DNA of 64,000 nucleotides from Heterodera schachtii (taxonomy: Eukaryota; Nematoda; Chromadorea; Rhabditida; Heteroderidae), in NCBI GenBank assembly GCA_023374025.1, contig SIJG01000004.1, forward strand, positions 731,670 through 795,669, given 5' to 3'. The notes beneath the pieces are model-generated. The model worked only from the letters and a program-made list of their open reading frames with translations, ran no database searches and was not told the origin of the DNA. Numbering within the stretch: position 1 is the first letter of the stretch; every line of letters begins with the position of its first letter. A program made the position numbers and the translations under genes. Of the stretch, positions 10,354 through 20,861 are shown piece after piece.

Positions 10354-12046
10354 AATAGTGGAAATTTATTTCAAAATGATAGGTGGGCAATATTAATTGT
10401 GAAATTGATGGAATTTTCTTTTTGTGATGGGAATTGAATTGTATTTTTTGACGGAATGTGTGCCGGTTGTAAGAATGGCACGGCTTTTTATGGTGGCAAC
10501 TAATGACGTAAGACTAGGGGAATTGATTATTTTAGTTAAATTTAGAAAAATAGATAAAAATATGCTAAACGCAGATTAGTAATTAATTGGTAAAAGAGAA
10601 TTAGTTAAAAAATGGGGCATTAAAAATCATTTTTATAAAAAGAGTTTTTTTGAATTAGCTATTGATTCAACAATGATAATTTAGTTAAAATTGTAGCATT
10701 GAAACCATTTTTTCAATTTTGATTTGATTAATCGATATTGGTTAATTTGAAGCATTAAAATTATTTTCAATTTTGGTTATTAAAAAAAGTTTTACTCAAA
10801 TTTGAGTTATGTTTAAATTTTCAAAAATGAGTCTTTTTATTGTAATTAAATGATTTTTCAATATTTAAAAAAAATCATTTTATTTTTTGTGCTTTTTCAT
10901 TTCATTTAAATTAATTTTTTCAATTTCTATCTCTTAAATCCAACATTTTAAATAATGTACAAATAAATACATATAAATATAACATTTACTTTTTTTGGTT
11001 ATTCATACTGTAATAAGAAATGGGCAAAATGGGAAAAGAAATTTTAAAAAATGCAAAATAAAAACGAAAAAAACACCCCTAAAGTTCGATTTTTTAGAAA
11101 TTTTTAAGAAATATACCCTCCAAAAGATCTTTCTCGAAAAATTTGGCAAATTTTTTGGGTATTTTGTTCGCTTCCGAAAATTTTCGCTGACAACAAAATG
11201 AGACTATTACAAAAATTTTGAGATGTATTTGTTTGGAATTGTGAAGCTAATTGTAAAAAATTTAGCATTTTTATGCTTTAAATCCATTTTTTGGTAGTTT
11301 AGTGAATGATTTTTTTAAGTTTGTTTAATCAAAATTGAATATTTTTAGAGTTTTAGAGGTTTTTAAATTTAATTTTTGTCAGTTTTTAGTCCATATTTTG
11401 GTCCATATTTGGCCATTTTTGAGCTTTTTAGTCCATGTTTCGGGCATTTTTATTCCGTATTTTATGTCCATATTTGACCTTTTTATTCCATATAATTTCG
11501 AGCCCTATTTATCTTATCACCTTTTTTCTTCCTCAAATTTCACTGTTTTTTTTCATCTTTTAATGACATTTTTAATGTGCAACAAATGATTAATTTAATT
11601 ATTTACCTCCACCGCTTTTCTTATTATTGTAGTACAAAATTTTGTGTATTTAAGTCAAACAACAGCATTGAATCAACCATAAAAATATGGAATTAAAATA
11701 ATTTAAATTCCTTTCATTGTCAGAATGACTTGAAATTGGTGCACCCCAAAAAGGTCACCGGCCGAAACTTCTCCGGGACATAACTTCGCCGCAAAAAATA
11801 AAAATTTTCAAAAATTTGATTGAAAAAAAATTATTTTAAAGTTTTTTGAAAACCTAAGTGATATTGAAAATAAACTCGGCGAAAAAGAAATGGAAATTTA
11901 TACAAAAAAAAACAAATCCCATGACAACGAAAATGTAAATAAATTTAAATAGAAATGAAAGGCGCCTCCTCAGATTTTTCATCAATAAATCTCATTTGTC
12001 CAAATTGTTTCTGAAAATTGTTCCGTTTTTCCATCAAAAAATGCTC
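10354..12046. other. AT-rich spacer between paralogues, with repeat fragments
   Basis: No gene is seen. At about 11360-11480 the sequence repeats TTTAGTCCATATTTTGG-like text, the signature of the internal part of the hAT-type MITE found intact at 53948-54526. At about 11735-11800 a block containing GGTGCACCCCAAAAAGGTCA is shared with 49030-49100. The 3' flank of the second paralogue begins near 11890. Confidence 0.5.
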
Positions 12047-12769
12047 TCAATGGCCTCCCCCTGTCTTTTTGCGAATTGCTTCAATAAATTCGGGTGATCC
12101 ATTGACATAAGAATTGTCAAATTTGTAGCTAGTTTGATGGTCCAATGAAAGCTTGAGAGTCGGAGGTTTATTTGAACCCATTGGCTTTTTGCCCTTATTT
12201 TTTGCAGAGGATGAAGAAGAACCAAATTGGTTTGAATGATTGCTAATTGGTTGTTGGCTGCCAAAATTGTTGCTTTTTCTTTTGTTACCACCAATGCTAA
12301 GGAATTCTTGGCCCAAGTTTGAGGGCTTTTGGCCATGACATTGACTTGGATTCGGCCAACTATCCAACTGAGTGAATTGGCCACTTGCCCTATTATTGTT
12401 ACCAATGCTAAGGAATTCTTGGCTCAGGGTTGGGGTGTGTTGGCCATGACTTTGACTTGGATTTGACGAACTGTCCAACTGAGTGAATTGGCCACTTGAA
12501 AAGTTTGACTGGTTAAAGAATGGCTGACTTGCAATAAAATTGCCGCTACTATTAAATGGGTTGGACAAAGAATTGTTTGCATTGTGATCATTGGCAAAGT
12601 TCGTTGTTGAACCACTGTTGCTATTAAATGCATTGGACGCTTTACTTTTTCCTTTACTTTTGCCCAAACTCAGCCAATTTTTTCCAAAAGATTTACTGTT
12701 CTTGTCATCCATTCCGTCACAGAAATTAGCACACAATGCCAAAGTGAACAATGCCAAGAGCAGCATCAT
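12047..12769 (-). CDS. secreted Asn/Ser/Gln-rich repeat protein, copy 2
   Basis: A protein of 240 residues if translation starts at the ATG at 12769. The frame is open further upstream to 12895, but the chosen start puts the hydrophobic MMLLLALFTLALCANFCDG at the N-terminus and agrees with copy 1. The conserved FGKNWLSLGKSKGKSK segment is followed by repeats built on SHGQHTPTLSQEF and CHGQKPSNLGQEF, then the conserved end GSPEFIEAIRKKTGGGH. The family is unknown. Compared with copy 1, the repeat region differs in number and spacing of units, which suggests slippage. No introns are needed. Confidence 0.78.
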   Translation of the reverse strand: MMLLLALFTLALCANFCDGMDDKNSKSFGKNWLSLGKSKGKSKASNAFNSNSGSTTNFANDHNANNSLSNPFNSSGNFIASQPFFNQSNFSSGQFTQLDSSSNPSQSHGQHTPTLSQEFLSIGNNNRASGQFTQLDSWPNPSQCHGQKPSNLGQEFLSIGGNKRKSNNFGSQQPISNHSNQFGSSSSSAKNKGKKPMGSNKPPTLKLSLDHQTSYKFDNSYVNGSPEFIEAIRKKTGGGH

Positions 12770-13754
12770 AATGGTGAAATATGTTAAAAATAATAGTTGG
12801 ACAAAATTAATTGAAGCTGATGGAATTTTTCTTTTTTTTTGCTGGGAAATGAATTTTATTTTTTGACGGAATGTGTGCCATTCGTTGAATGGCACGACTA
12901 TTTATGCGGCAAAAGTATTTGCTTACCACGTAAAGATAAAGAAGCCATTATGACGTAAGTCCACTAAAAATATGACAAAGGAAATTTTAATCCCATCATT
13001 ATGGAATTGATTCTTAGCTCAATTTATGGGAAAGGAAATTTTAAACCCAGAATTAGGAATTGATTCTTGAGTTCAAATTATGGAAAAGAGTGATTTGAAG
13101 GCCCATGGAGCATTAAAATTACAAAAATCGAAATAATAAAAATAGTAAAGTAATAATGATAGAGAATATTATTTATTTTTATTTTGATAAAATTAATTTT
13201 AACTTTCTAAGATCCGGCCCCTCTAAAAAGGACAAACCTTAGCAAAAAGGAAACTTTGGAGCCCTGTTTTTTTTATTTATTAAGAAAAGTTCGGTTTATT
13301 TTTTGTGCTTATTCATTTCATTTAAATTAATTTTTTCAATTTCTTTCTCTTCAGTGCAACATTTTCTAAAATAATGTTCAATAAATATAATCTTTCCTTT
13401 TTCTTTTTTTTTGCTTATTCATTGCTGTGAATCACTCACTCCTTTATTCCCGTTCATTTCTTAAAATAATGTGTAATTATTAAATATGAAAATGTTGGAT
13501 AATTTTTTGAATGAATTATATGCTAAAGAAATTTTTGCAAAAAGTTCTTTATAATAAATTTAAAAAAATATGGAAATAAAAATAATTTTATTTATTTAAT
13601 CAATTTGCAAAAATAATATTTATTAATTGTCAATTACGCAATGCAAAAAATGTTGTAAAAAGAAAATTTACAATAAATTAATAAAAAAAAAATAGAAAAA
13701 CAAAAAATAATTACTTATATTTTATGAATTATTTTCTTAATTGTCAAGTGCGCA
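12770..13754. other. intergenic, promoter-side flank and AT-rich spacer
   Basis: The 5' flank of the copy 2 gene (to about 13100) is similar to the flank of its block B counterpart (49950-50110). The rest is low-complexity A/T sequence with no supported feature. Confidence 0.4.
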
Positions 13755-16304
13755 ATGCATTTATTCATATTTTTTACTGTACTCTTCTATTTTAACAACG
13801 GTCAATGCTTCTTATCCTCCCACCAGCAGCAGTAATTATAAAAATTTAATTTTTGACAATTTAAATTTATTTTCTTTCATTTTGAGCCGCACTCAGTTGG
13901 ACAATGAATGCTATGGTGAAAATGTAATTATTCGCTCAGTAATTAAATTTTTTTTTCGATTTGAAAGGCCATTAAAGTGAAAAAATGTTCAAATTTCAGT
14001 TGGCCTTTTCATTGAAAATGAATGATTCGCGGAGAGTCCGTGGCAAAAAATTCAATTGCTCATTTGTTTGGCTGTTGGAGCGCTACAAACTTTCGGGAAA
14101 ATATGCAATCAAAGAACAGATTAAGGTGTAATTAATTATTGGGTTGTCTCATAATTATTTAGGTTGGTCTCCCCGACCCGGAAATAAAAGTCGGGGATGA
14201 AATATCCGACAAATTTCGATGGTTCAGGAAATTTAAAAAATATTACAGCGAAACACCCTTGGAGCAAATTTTCGAAAAAGTCGAGAAAAGATGAAAGTTT
14301 TTTAATTAAAATAAAAAATCTTTTTGTAAATTGTTATATTGTATTAATAATACGTGTTAATTCATTTAGTCTTTTTTTAAAATTAGTTCAAATTCCCAAA
14401 ATGAGCATCATCCTAAAGCTTGAAATTATTTCTACCCCTTCTCTTTTTTTTACTTCAAAAATTAAAAAAAAAATTTTTTTTATAAATTTTTATATTATAT
14501 TGTTGTTATTTTGATAATATTATTTTAAATTTTAATTCTTTTTGGTTTTTTTAATTAAAAATTCAGGTCAAATTCCCAGGACATCCAAAATTTGTCTTTG
14601 TGACTGCCGCCAGTGCCAAATATTTTCCATCACTTCGAATGCTAATAGCAAACATAAAAGAACAATTTGGCTGCAGACAAAAAATAATTGCGTACGATTT
14701 GGAAAATGTGACGAAAAACACCAAATGGGTAAAACATTAAAAATAATTATATTTTTATATCATTTCTTTCAAATTGAGTCGAATATTTTGCGATTTCAAA
14801 TTTGTAGCCAGAAATATTTAATTTGAGATCAAATTAAATTAAATAAATTCATATTTGCCCAAAATAATCTAAAAATTAATTTCTTTGTAATTTTAATATT
14901 TAATTCATTTATTTATAATTTTGAAGATGCCTCCGCTGAATTATTTTTAAATTTTTTTTCCTTTTAATATGAGTCTGATATTTTGTGATTTAAAATTTGT
15001 TGACAGAAATATTTAAATTTAAGGTTAATTAAGTAAAACAAATTCCAAAATAATTTAAAATTATTGTTTTGTCAATTTAAATTTATTTTAAGTAATTAAA
15101 AATTTGAAGATGGCTGAGTTGAATTCGGTCTGTGAATTAGAATGGCGCATTTTCGACTTTTCTCAATTGGTTAACGGTCGTGTGCGCCATTTGCACAGTT
15201 ATTCATGGAAAATTTTTGTGATAGCGGTAATTTATTTTTAAAAATGCAAAGGAAAATTTTAAGGATGTTTTGTTGGAATATGACACGGTCGCTTGGGTGG
15301 ACACTTCAATTTTCTTTGACAGTAACAATTTGTCGCCAATTTTGGCGCCAATTCAAATAGGACAAATTGGCCCAGTTCAAATGCCAAGCAGTCAGTGAGC
15401 ATGGGAAAATGAGCAAATTTTATGTCAATTTCTAAAATTTTGTTAAATTTAAGACAGTCACCATGGCATGAACATTGCAACACACCCGGGTTAATAAATA
15501 TTTATTTTAAAATGGAAATTAATTGCATTAATTAGTCAAAAATCCACAATTTGCCAGGGATGTACGAGTATTTGCCATTGTTCACCAATTTTGAGCCCAC
15601 CAAAACAAATGAATGGACAGGAAATGACCCACCACAGTTCGAGTCAAATTTTGTCATCCTTCACAAGTCTGAACAAACTCGGCAACTGATGAAATGGTAT
15701 TTAACATAAAACTTTTCCAGAAATTTAACTTCAATGGGACTTTCTTTATTTTTTTTTATACTAAATTTTCCTAGAATACCGTAGTTCCTCGATTAGAACC
15801 CAATAGGGCCCTATACCTCCTTCAAAAAGTGCGTTATTTTTGAGGGTGGGCTTCTAATTGAGGAAGTACGGTATATATAAATTTGTGATAGATCCGCCGA
15901 CCTGCATAATTCAATTTAAAATTTATTTCTATTTCAATTACATGGCATTGCTTTGTGCCGCCGAGCAAGACTGTATGGTGCCGATTGGACAGACCCAGTC
16001 ATGCCTTTCCACGCCAATTGCGCCAAACTTGACTTGCCATCGTCAGGATCAGAGTTTGTTTGATGTCCTCCTGTACAACATGGAATATCGGCAACAAATT
16101 GAGGGTCAGTTGGACAAAATTATATTTATTTAAATATACTTTCAAATAATTTATTATTTTATGGCAGATCCCTCTTTTCTGGCACATATTAGCCATGCCC
16201 ATCCGCGATGGTCCTTCAAAATCAGTCGCATTTTCCGTGTACGTCGTGGCCAAACATTTGCTGGAACTCCAGCAGAATGGGCTCAACTTGTCAAATGTTG
16301 CTGA
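13755..16304 (+). CDS. DUF1647-domain protein (nematode, glycosyltransferase-like), block A
   Basis: Ten exons (13755-13831, 13887-13923, 14000-14125, 14567-14728, 15110-15226, 15264-15390, 15454-15489, 15558-15696, 15944-16104, 16168-16304) keep frame throughout and give 372 residues. The N-terminus (MHLFIFFTVLFYF) is a signal peptide or anchor. The order of motifs is that of nematode DUF1647 proteins: KFVFVTAASAKYF, KIIAYDLENV, CELEWRIFDFSQ, TVAWVDTS, HHGMNIATHPG, LLCAAEQDCMVP, then CHRQDQSLFDVLLYN. The family is thought to be glycosyltransferase-like and secretory; the reaction is not established. One oddity is that the intron before exon 9 ends in AT and not AG, as in the block B copy. 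There are no stops or frameshifts. Confidence 0.85.
15777..15875. mobile_element. palindromic Tc1/mariner-like MITE in DUF1647 intron 8
   Basis: The ends TACCGTAGTTCCTCGATTAG and CTAATTGAGGAAGTACGGTA form inverted repeats around a centre of about 50 bp, flanked by TA, as expected for a Tc1/mariner-type MITE. Block B has the same insertion at the same place (about 52667-52724) but with most of the left arm deleted, so the insertion predates the duplication. A half copy lies near 19432-19500. Confidence 0.65.
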
Positions 16305-16710
16305 ACAAAATAGAATGCCTCAACCGTTCACGCCAAAACGATTAATTAAATTAATTAATGATTAATTATCCAAATATCTGTCTCTTCTCTAATTAATGGA
16401 TAAAAATGGAAAAATGAAGGAAAAAATAATTATAAAATCTTTTTAAAGAATTTGCCATGCCAATTAAATGAATGCTTTTTATTAATGAAGCGAATAAAGG
16501 GGACGAAAAAGACGGACTTACAAAAAACATCCATTACAAAGAAAGGATCAATTTTTCTGGTCGGAAATAAATGGGTACAATAGCAATAATATTCTGTTCT
16601 AGAATTCCCATTAATATAATAATAAATATATATAATATTTTTTTAATTTTTAATGTAAATATTTCAATGTCCTTTTGGCCATATTTTAAACAAATTGTTC
16701 CATTTTAATT

Positions 16711-18987
16711 TCAATTTTCGCATTGGACCAACTCAATTTTTGTTGACAACAATCCACGAATCGCTTCTTCGGTTAATTCAGTTAATTGTTGTTTGACCTA
16801 AAATATTGTCCAAATATTTTTTTATTATTATTAATTTTGTACCCATTGAATCAATAATTATTGAAAATTCTTTAAGGTAATTTGTTGAAAATGTAAAAAT
16901 TCTACTTAAAATGGGAAAATTCTCCTCTAACTAGGGCTGAACAAAATGTATTTCATTATGGAAATTTGTAACCCGTAATTTCGGAGCCCAAAACGTCTTA
17001 ATTTCCGTAATACGATCAGTAATTTTCGACACCAAAAACGCCGTAATATAATTTCATTAATCCCAAATTGCATCGAGCCCTGCTCCAAACACATGGATCA
17101 ATTACGTTTTGCGATTCTATTCGGTCAACAGCCGTTAAATTGTTGTCACCAATAAAAACATTCATCGTTCTGGCCCAAAAGCGTAAAATCTGTTCGATCG
17201 AAATGCCAAATTCAGACATTTGGAACTAAAAGTATTACAATTTTAAATATTTAATCAAAATAATAATTAAATTAATTAATTATTAACTCATTACATGCAG
17301 CGAAACCAATTCTGAAGTATTTTGCCTTCGCAAAAATGTTGTTGGATTAGGCTCATTTGCTTCACCGAGCCTTAAATTTCGTCGGACAGCGTTACTGAGC
17401 CAATTAACACATTTTGAAGCGACATGCCCAGTAAAAGCACTCATTCTGAAATAATAAATGCAATATTATTTAATAATAATTCACTCTAAATCATTTTAAA
17501 AAATGGATAAATTCTGTTTAATAATAGATTTTATAATTAATATTTAAGGTTAATTACTTACATTATATTCGACATTTTATTGTTTATAGTTTCCGCCACG
17601 AAAGTAAAAAAGCCCACAAAACAAAGGCGTTTTCCAATCGCTAGATCACGCTAAATAAGAAAGCTTGACATAGAATTAGGCTGAAGAACTTTATATATGA
17701 ATTAAGAAAAAAAAAAAAAATTATAAAAAAAATTTAAAAAAAAACTAAATTTTCTAAATTCATATGAAAAAAATTTCAAAAAAATGAAAGGATTTATTAA
17801 TAGTTTTTCTCTTTTTTTTTTTTTGGTTTTTATTTTTCTCTTTTCTTAATTTGAAACTGGAATTACAATTTTTTAGGCACTTATGTTTTAGTGAGAACTT
17901 AAAGTTTGAAGAGTTGTTTATTAAAGGCCCTTTTTACCCTTTTTAAATTTTTTTAATCGATTTTTTTTTTTGAAAAAAATACGTAAAATAAATACAAACA
18001 AAAATGTACACAAAGTCGGGTCCAATTTTGTGCTAACAATGCACCCTCACTTTTAAGTGTTCGTCCATTTTTACATTGTCCATTCCGACAGTGCCCAATT
18101 GTTCACAAATGTTCGACAAATTGGTGACAAATGCGTACATTTGGTCACCAATTTTATTTCTATTTTCGTCAATAGCATGGTCAATTAAAATGGTCAAATA
18201 AGAAAGATGCTGCACAACGCGCGCCTTAAATTTTATTTTTAATTGGTCAAAATTTCCACCACAACCCTTTGCAAATAAATAAAAATTTTCTGTAATTGAA
18301 TGTAAAAAAGCATTGTTTTTCTTTTCTAAAATAAGTTTGTATTGCCCAATAGTCTCATCTAGAAAAAAAATATATCAAATAAATGATAATTTTTTGGAGG
18401 GGATTTGTATTTCAAAAAAAAAACGAAGAAATTTTTTTAAAGTTTTAATTTATTTGTTTCTTCATTACTTGAGCGAAATTTATGGATTTTTATATAACCA
18501 TTTTCAATTTTTATTATATATATAATTATCAATTCAATGTCAACTTCGATGAATGATTGTCCTTGGATAATTGCACGCAAATGAGGGAATACTTTCAAGA
18601 ATTCAATTGCCTGTTCGTGTCCAATTACAATTTTCGCATCAGTATCAAGTGCCAATTCTGTTGAAATTGCCAGATTTAAATAAGCAATGTTTAAATGATT
18701 TTAAATAAAAAAAGCTTATGTAAATCCTACTCAAATATTCAAAAAATGAGTGCGGGGGGACTTCGTTTGGCATGTCAATACGGTGTTCAAATGCCGACGA
18801 TGGGCCGGCACCATCGGCAGAAATGCCCAAAAAAGGCACGTTTCCTTGGATGTGAAAAATTATAGTACTATTTGATTAATTATAATTTAAATTTAAATTG
18901 TTTTTATTAACTTATGTGTTGCTCTGCTGGTGATGGTTGGCCATTGGCAAAAGCAAATATTTTAAAAATTAAAATAATTAAAATCAT
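16711..18987 (-). CDS. 350-residue secreted helical protein, unknown family (block A)
   Basis: Eight exons on the minus strand (18987-18912, 18844-18731, 18657-18545, 18353-18051, 17650-17562, 17445-17295, 17225-17106, 16797-16711) join in phase to give 350 residues. The first 17 residues (MILIILIFKIFAFANGQ) form a signal peptide. Exon 2 has a conserved-looking FLGISADGAGPSSAFEH. The rest is predicted helical with no recognised domain, ending KIELVQCEN. The block B copy (53632-56713) preserves the exon sequences but is broken, and a third loose copy of exon 7 lies at 58474-58592. No function can be assigned. The protein is presumably exported from the cell. Confidence 0.75.
16933..17085. mobile_element. 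short palindromic MITE in intron 7 of the secreted gene
   Basis: The ends TAGGGCTGAACAAAATG and GCATCGAGCCCTG are imperfect inverted repeats around a GTAATTTCGG/CCGTAAT-type palindromic centre. The same element is in the equivalent intron of the block B copy (53891-54622), where it has been interrupted by a second element. It was therefore present before the duplication. Confidence 0.6.
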
Positions 18988-19984
18988 TTTCTCAATGAAA
19001 TTTTAGGATTGGATAAATATTTAAAAATTAAAAATTATTTGTATTATGAAGAGAATATTTTCTTTAAAATGAATAAATTTATAAAAATTAAATTATTTTC
19101 CGTGAAGAATTGATGGCTAAAATCAAATATTTGCCACAAACAAGCTTTATAAAGTGACATCACATAGCTTCCCAATTTTCCGTCATAATGACGCAAAAAA
19201 GAATAGCAAATATTTGAATGTGAATAATCAATCAATTAGCATCCTTTGTGGGCGTCTTAATTTTTGCAAAAAAAAATATTTCTTTGCTGGATTTATAATA
19301 ATCACCAAATTTGCCCTCCTCCCTTTCGCAAATGAATTGAGATTCAGAAAATACTTTATTGACAATATTTGTAAGAAAATATTGATATCGTTTCTTTTTC
19401 GCACTTCATCCAGAAACTGTTTACCTGAACATACCGTACTTGTTTTTCAACCCAACTCGAAAGGGGTGTTCTAATTCAGAGGGGGTTATATTTTTCAACC
19501 TTCGTTTTTCAAAAATCCAACAAAAAATGACGTTTTTTTAAACTTTCACAAAAATACCGAAAATTTTCAGTGATTTTAACTAAAAAGCAATTTTATGGAC
19601 AAAATCTGTTAACAAATGGCGCACAATTTAAATAAATTTTCCCCGGCGGCACCTATCGGCACCGCCGTACCCCCTCCCATCGCCCGTTCGCCAAAAGTTT
19701 TTGGAAAAATGTGCCGCAAAAAAATGTTAAAAATCTGATTTCGTGATCTCGAATGCACTGAATTAGGATTGTTTAACGCCGTGTGTCAGCTCTTCTTCAA
19801 AAGTCGATTTTTCAACGAGTATGCTTTGAAAATTATAATATATTATAGAAATAAAAGGTCACAAATTATTTAATTTAAAAAAAATGAAATGACTAAACCG
19901 AGAACTATTAACCCTGACCATAATTCTGTGAAACTAATTTGACAAAAAATCTATTCATGACCGTGCACGGGAAATAATGTAAAG
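18988..19984. other. promoter flank, end of block A and repeat fragments
   Basis: No gene is seen. Homology with block B stops near 19260. At 19432-19500 there is a half copy of the Tc1/mariner-like MITE. At about 19600-19700 there is a copy of the dispersed repeat with the core GGCACCTATCGGCACCGCC, preceded by GACAAAATCTGTTAACA. Confidence 0.5.
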
Positions 19985-20265
19985 AAGAGCTAAACCTAGT
20001 GTGACTGGAAAGATTCTATCATATAGAGCAATTTTTGAATATGATCAGAAATTTGTCGACATTTTGCGCATAAATTTGGAGTTGGTCCGTGACTTTGTGT
20101 TTCGTTTTTCTCAAACTGACGGAGGAAAAGATGGACATATTGTTGACCAGCAGCGAGAAACAGAAAGCGAAGAAAAACGAACATTTCTCCATGTACAACT
20201 AATGAGAACTCATTAGCCTACTAATTAGTTGTTGAGAATTGGATGGATTAGGCATTTTTTGGTTC
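19985..20265 (+). pseudogene. inverted copy of the last exon of the 245-residue secreted gene
   Basis: The segment matches the last exon and 3' flank of the minus-strand gene at 20862-21051, but on the plus strand: EYDQKFVDILRINLELVRDF corresponds to EYDQRFLDILRTNLELVRDF. After VFR the frame shifts by one base, so it is not coding on its own. With its partner it forms an inverted repeat with arms of about 220-280 bp around a 560-600 bp loop. Confidence 0.82.
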
Positions 20266-20861
20266 ATTTCTATGGGAAAATTTGTTTTGAGCACTCGGAA
20301 TTTGTTTCTAAAAATTTTTCCACTATTGTTGAGATAAATATATTGATGTTGTCTAGAAAATTAGAAATTTATGATGTTTTGAAGAAAATTCGGCAAATTT
20401 AAGAATTTTCCTAATTTTTGTTTGATTGTCAACAAAGCCATTTGGAGCTAAGAGTTAAATTAAAAAAAGAAAAAATCAAATTGCTCTTATTAAAATTTTA
20501 GTATTTATTTTAAAAAAACCACTCAGATAATTGACAATTCTAAATATCGCATCATCACCATTTTTTGCAAAAATGAATAACAATTTTAATTAAAAGTTTC
20601 AACCGCTTTTTATAGCTTTTTCGTGACTTTTTGCGTTTAAGTTTGTTTTCTAGAAAAACAATGTCGAATGCTGAAAAATAAATATTTTCAATAATATGAA
20701 CCAAAATAAAAAATGAAAAAAGGTATATAAATGAAAGAATGGAAAATATAGATAAAGGATAAACGGTAAAAACCCAGACAGAAGCTTCAAGTAAATTCGT
20801 TTTGCAATGCCAAGTTTCCTTCCAATTTTCAACAACTAATTCGTCGACTAATGAGTTTTAA

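Larger units (their letters stand above)
7380..19260 (+). repeat. segmental duplication block A (direct copy of 46320-57030)
   Basis: The order and orientation of protease, Asn/Ser/Gln-rich gene, DUF1647 gene and 350-residue secreted gene are the same at 7380-19260 and 46320-57030. Exons, introns and flanks align. Block A has one additional Asn/Ser/Gln-rich gene (9622-10353). The copies are about 39 kb apart in direct orientation. Confidence 0.9.

Noticed and set aside
12047..12895. Longer 282-residue version of the second Asn/Ser/Gln-rich protein
   Set aside because: The upstream extension buries the signal peptide and is absent from copy 1; the ATG at 12769 is preferred.
14197..14826. Plus-strand open frames in introns 3 and 4 of the DUF1647 gene
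   Set aside because: They overlap introns or real exons in a different frame and have no conservation in the block B copy.
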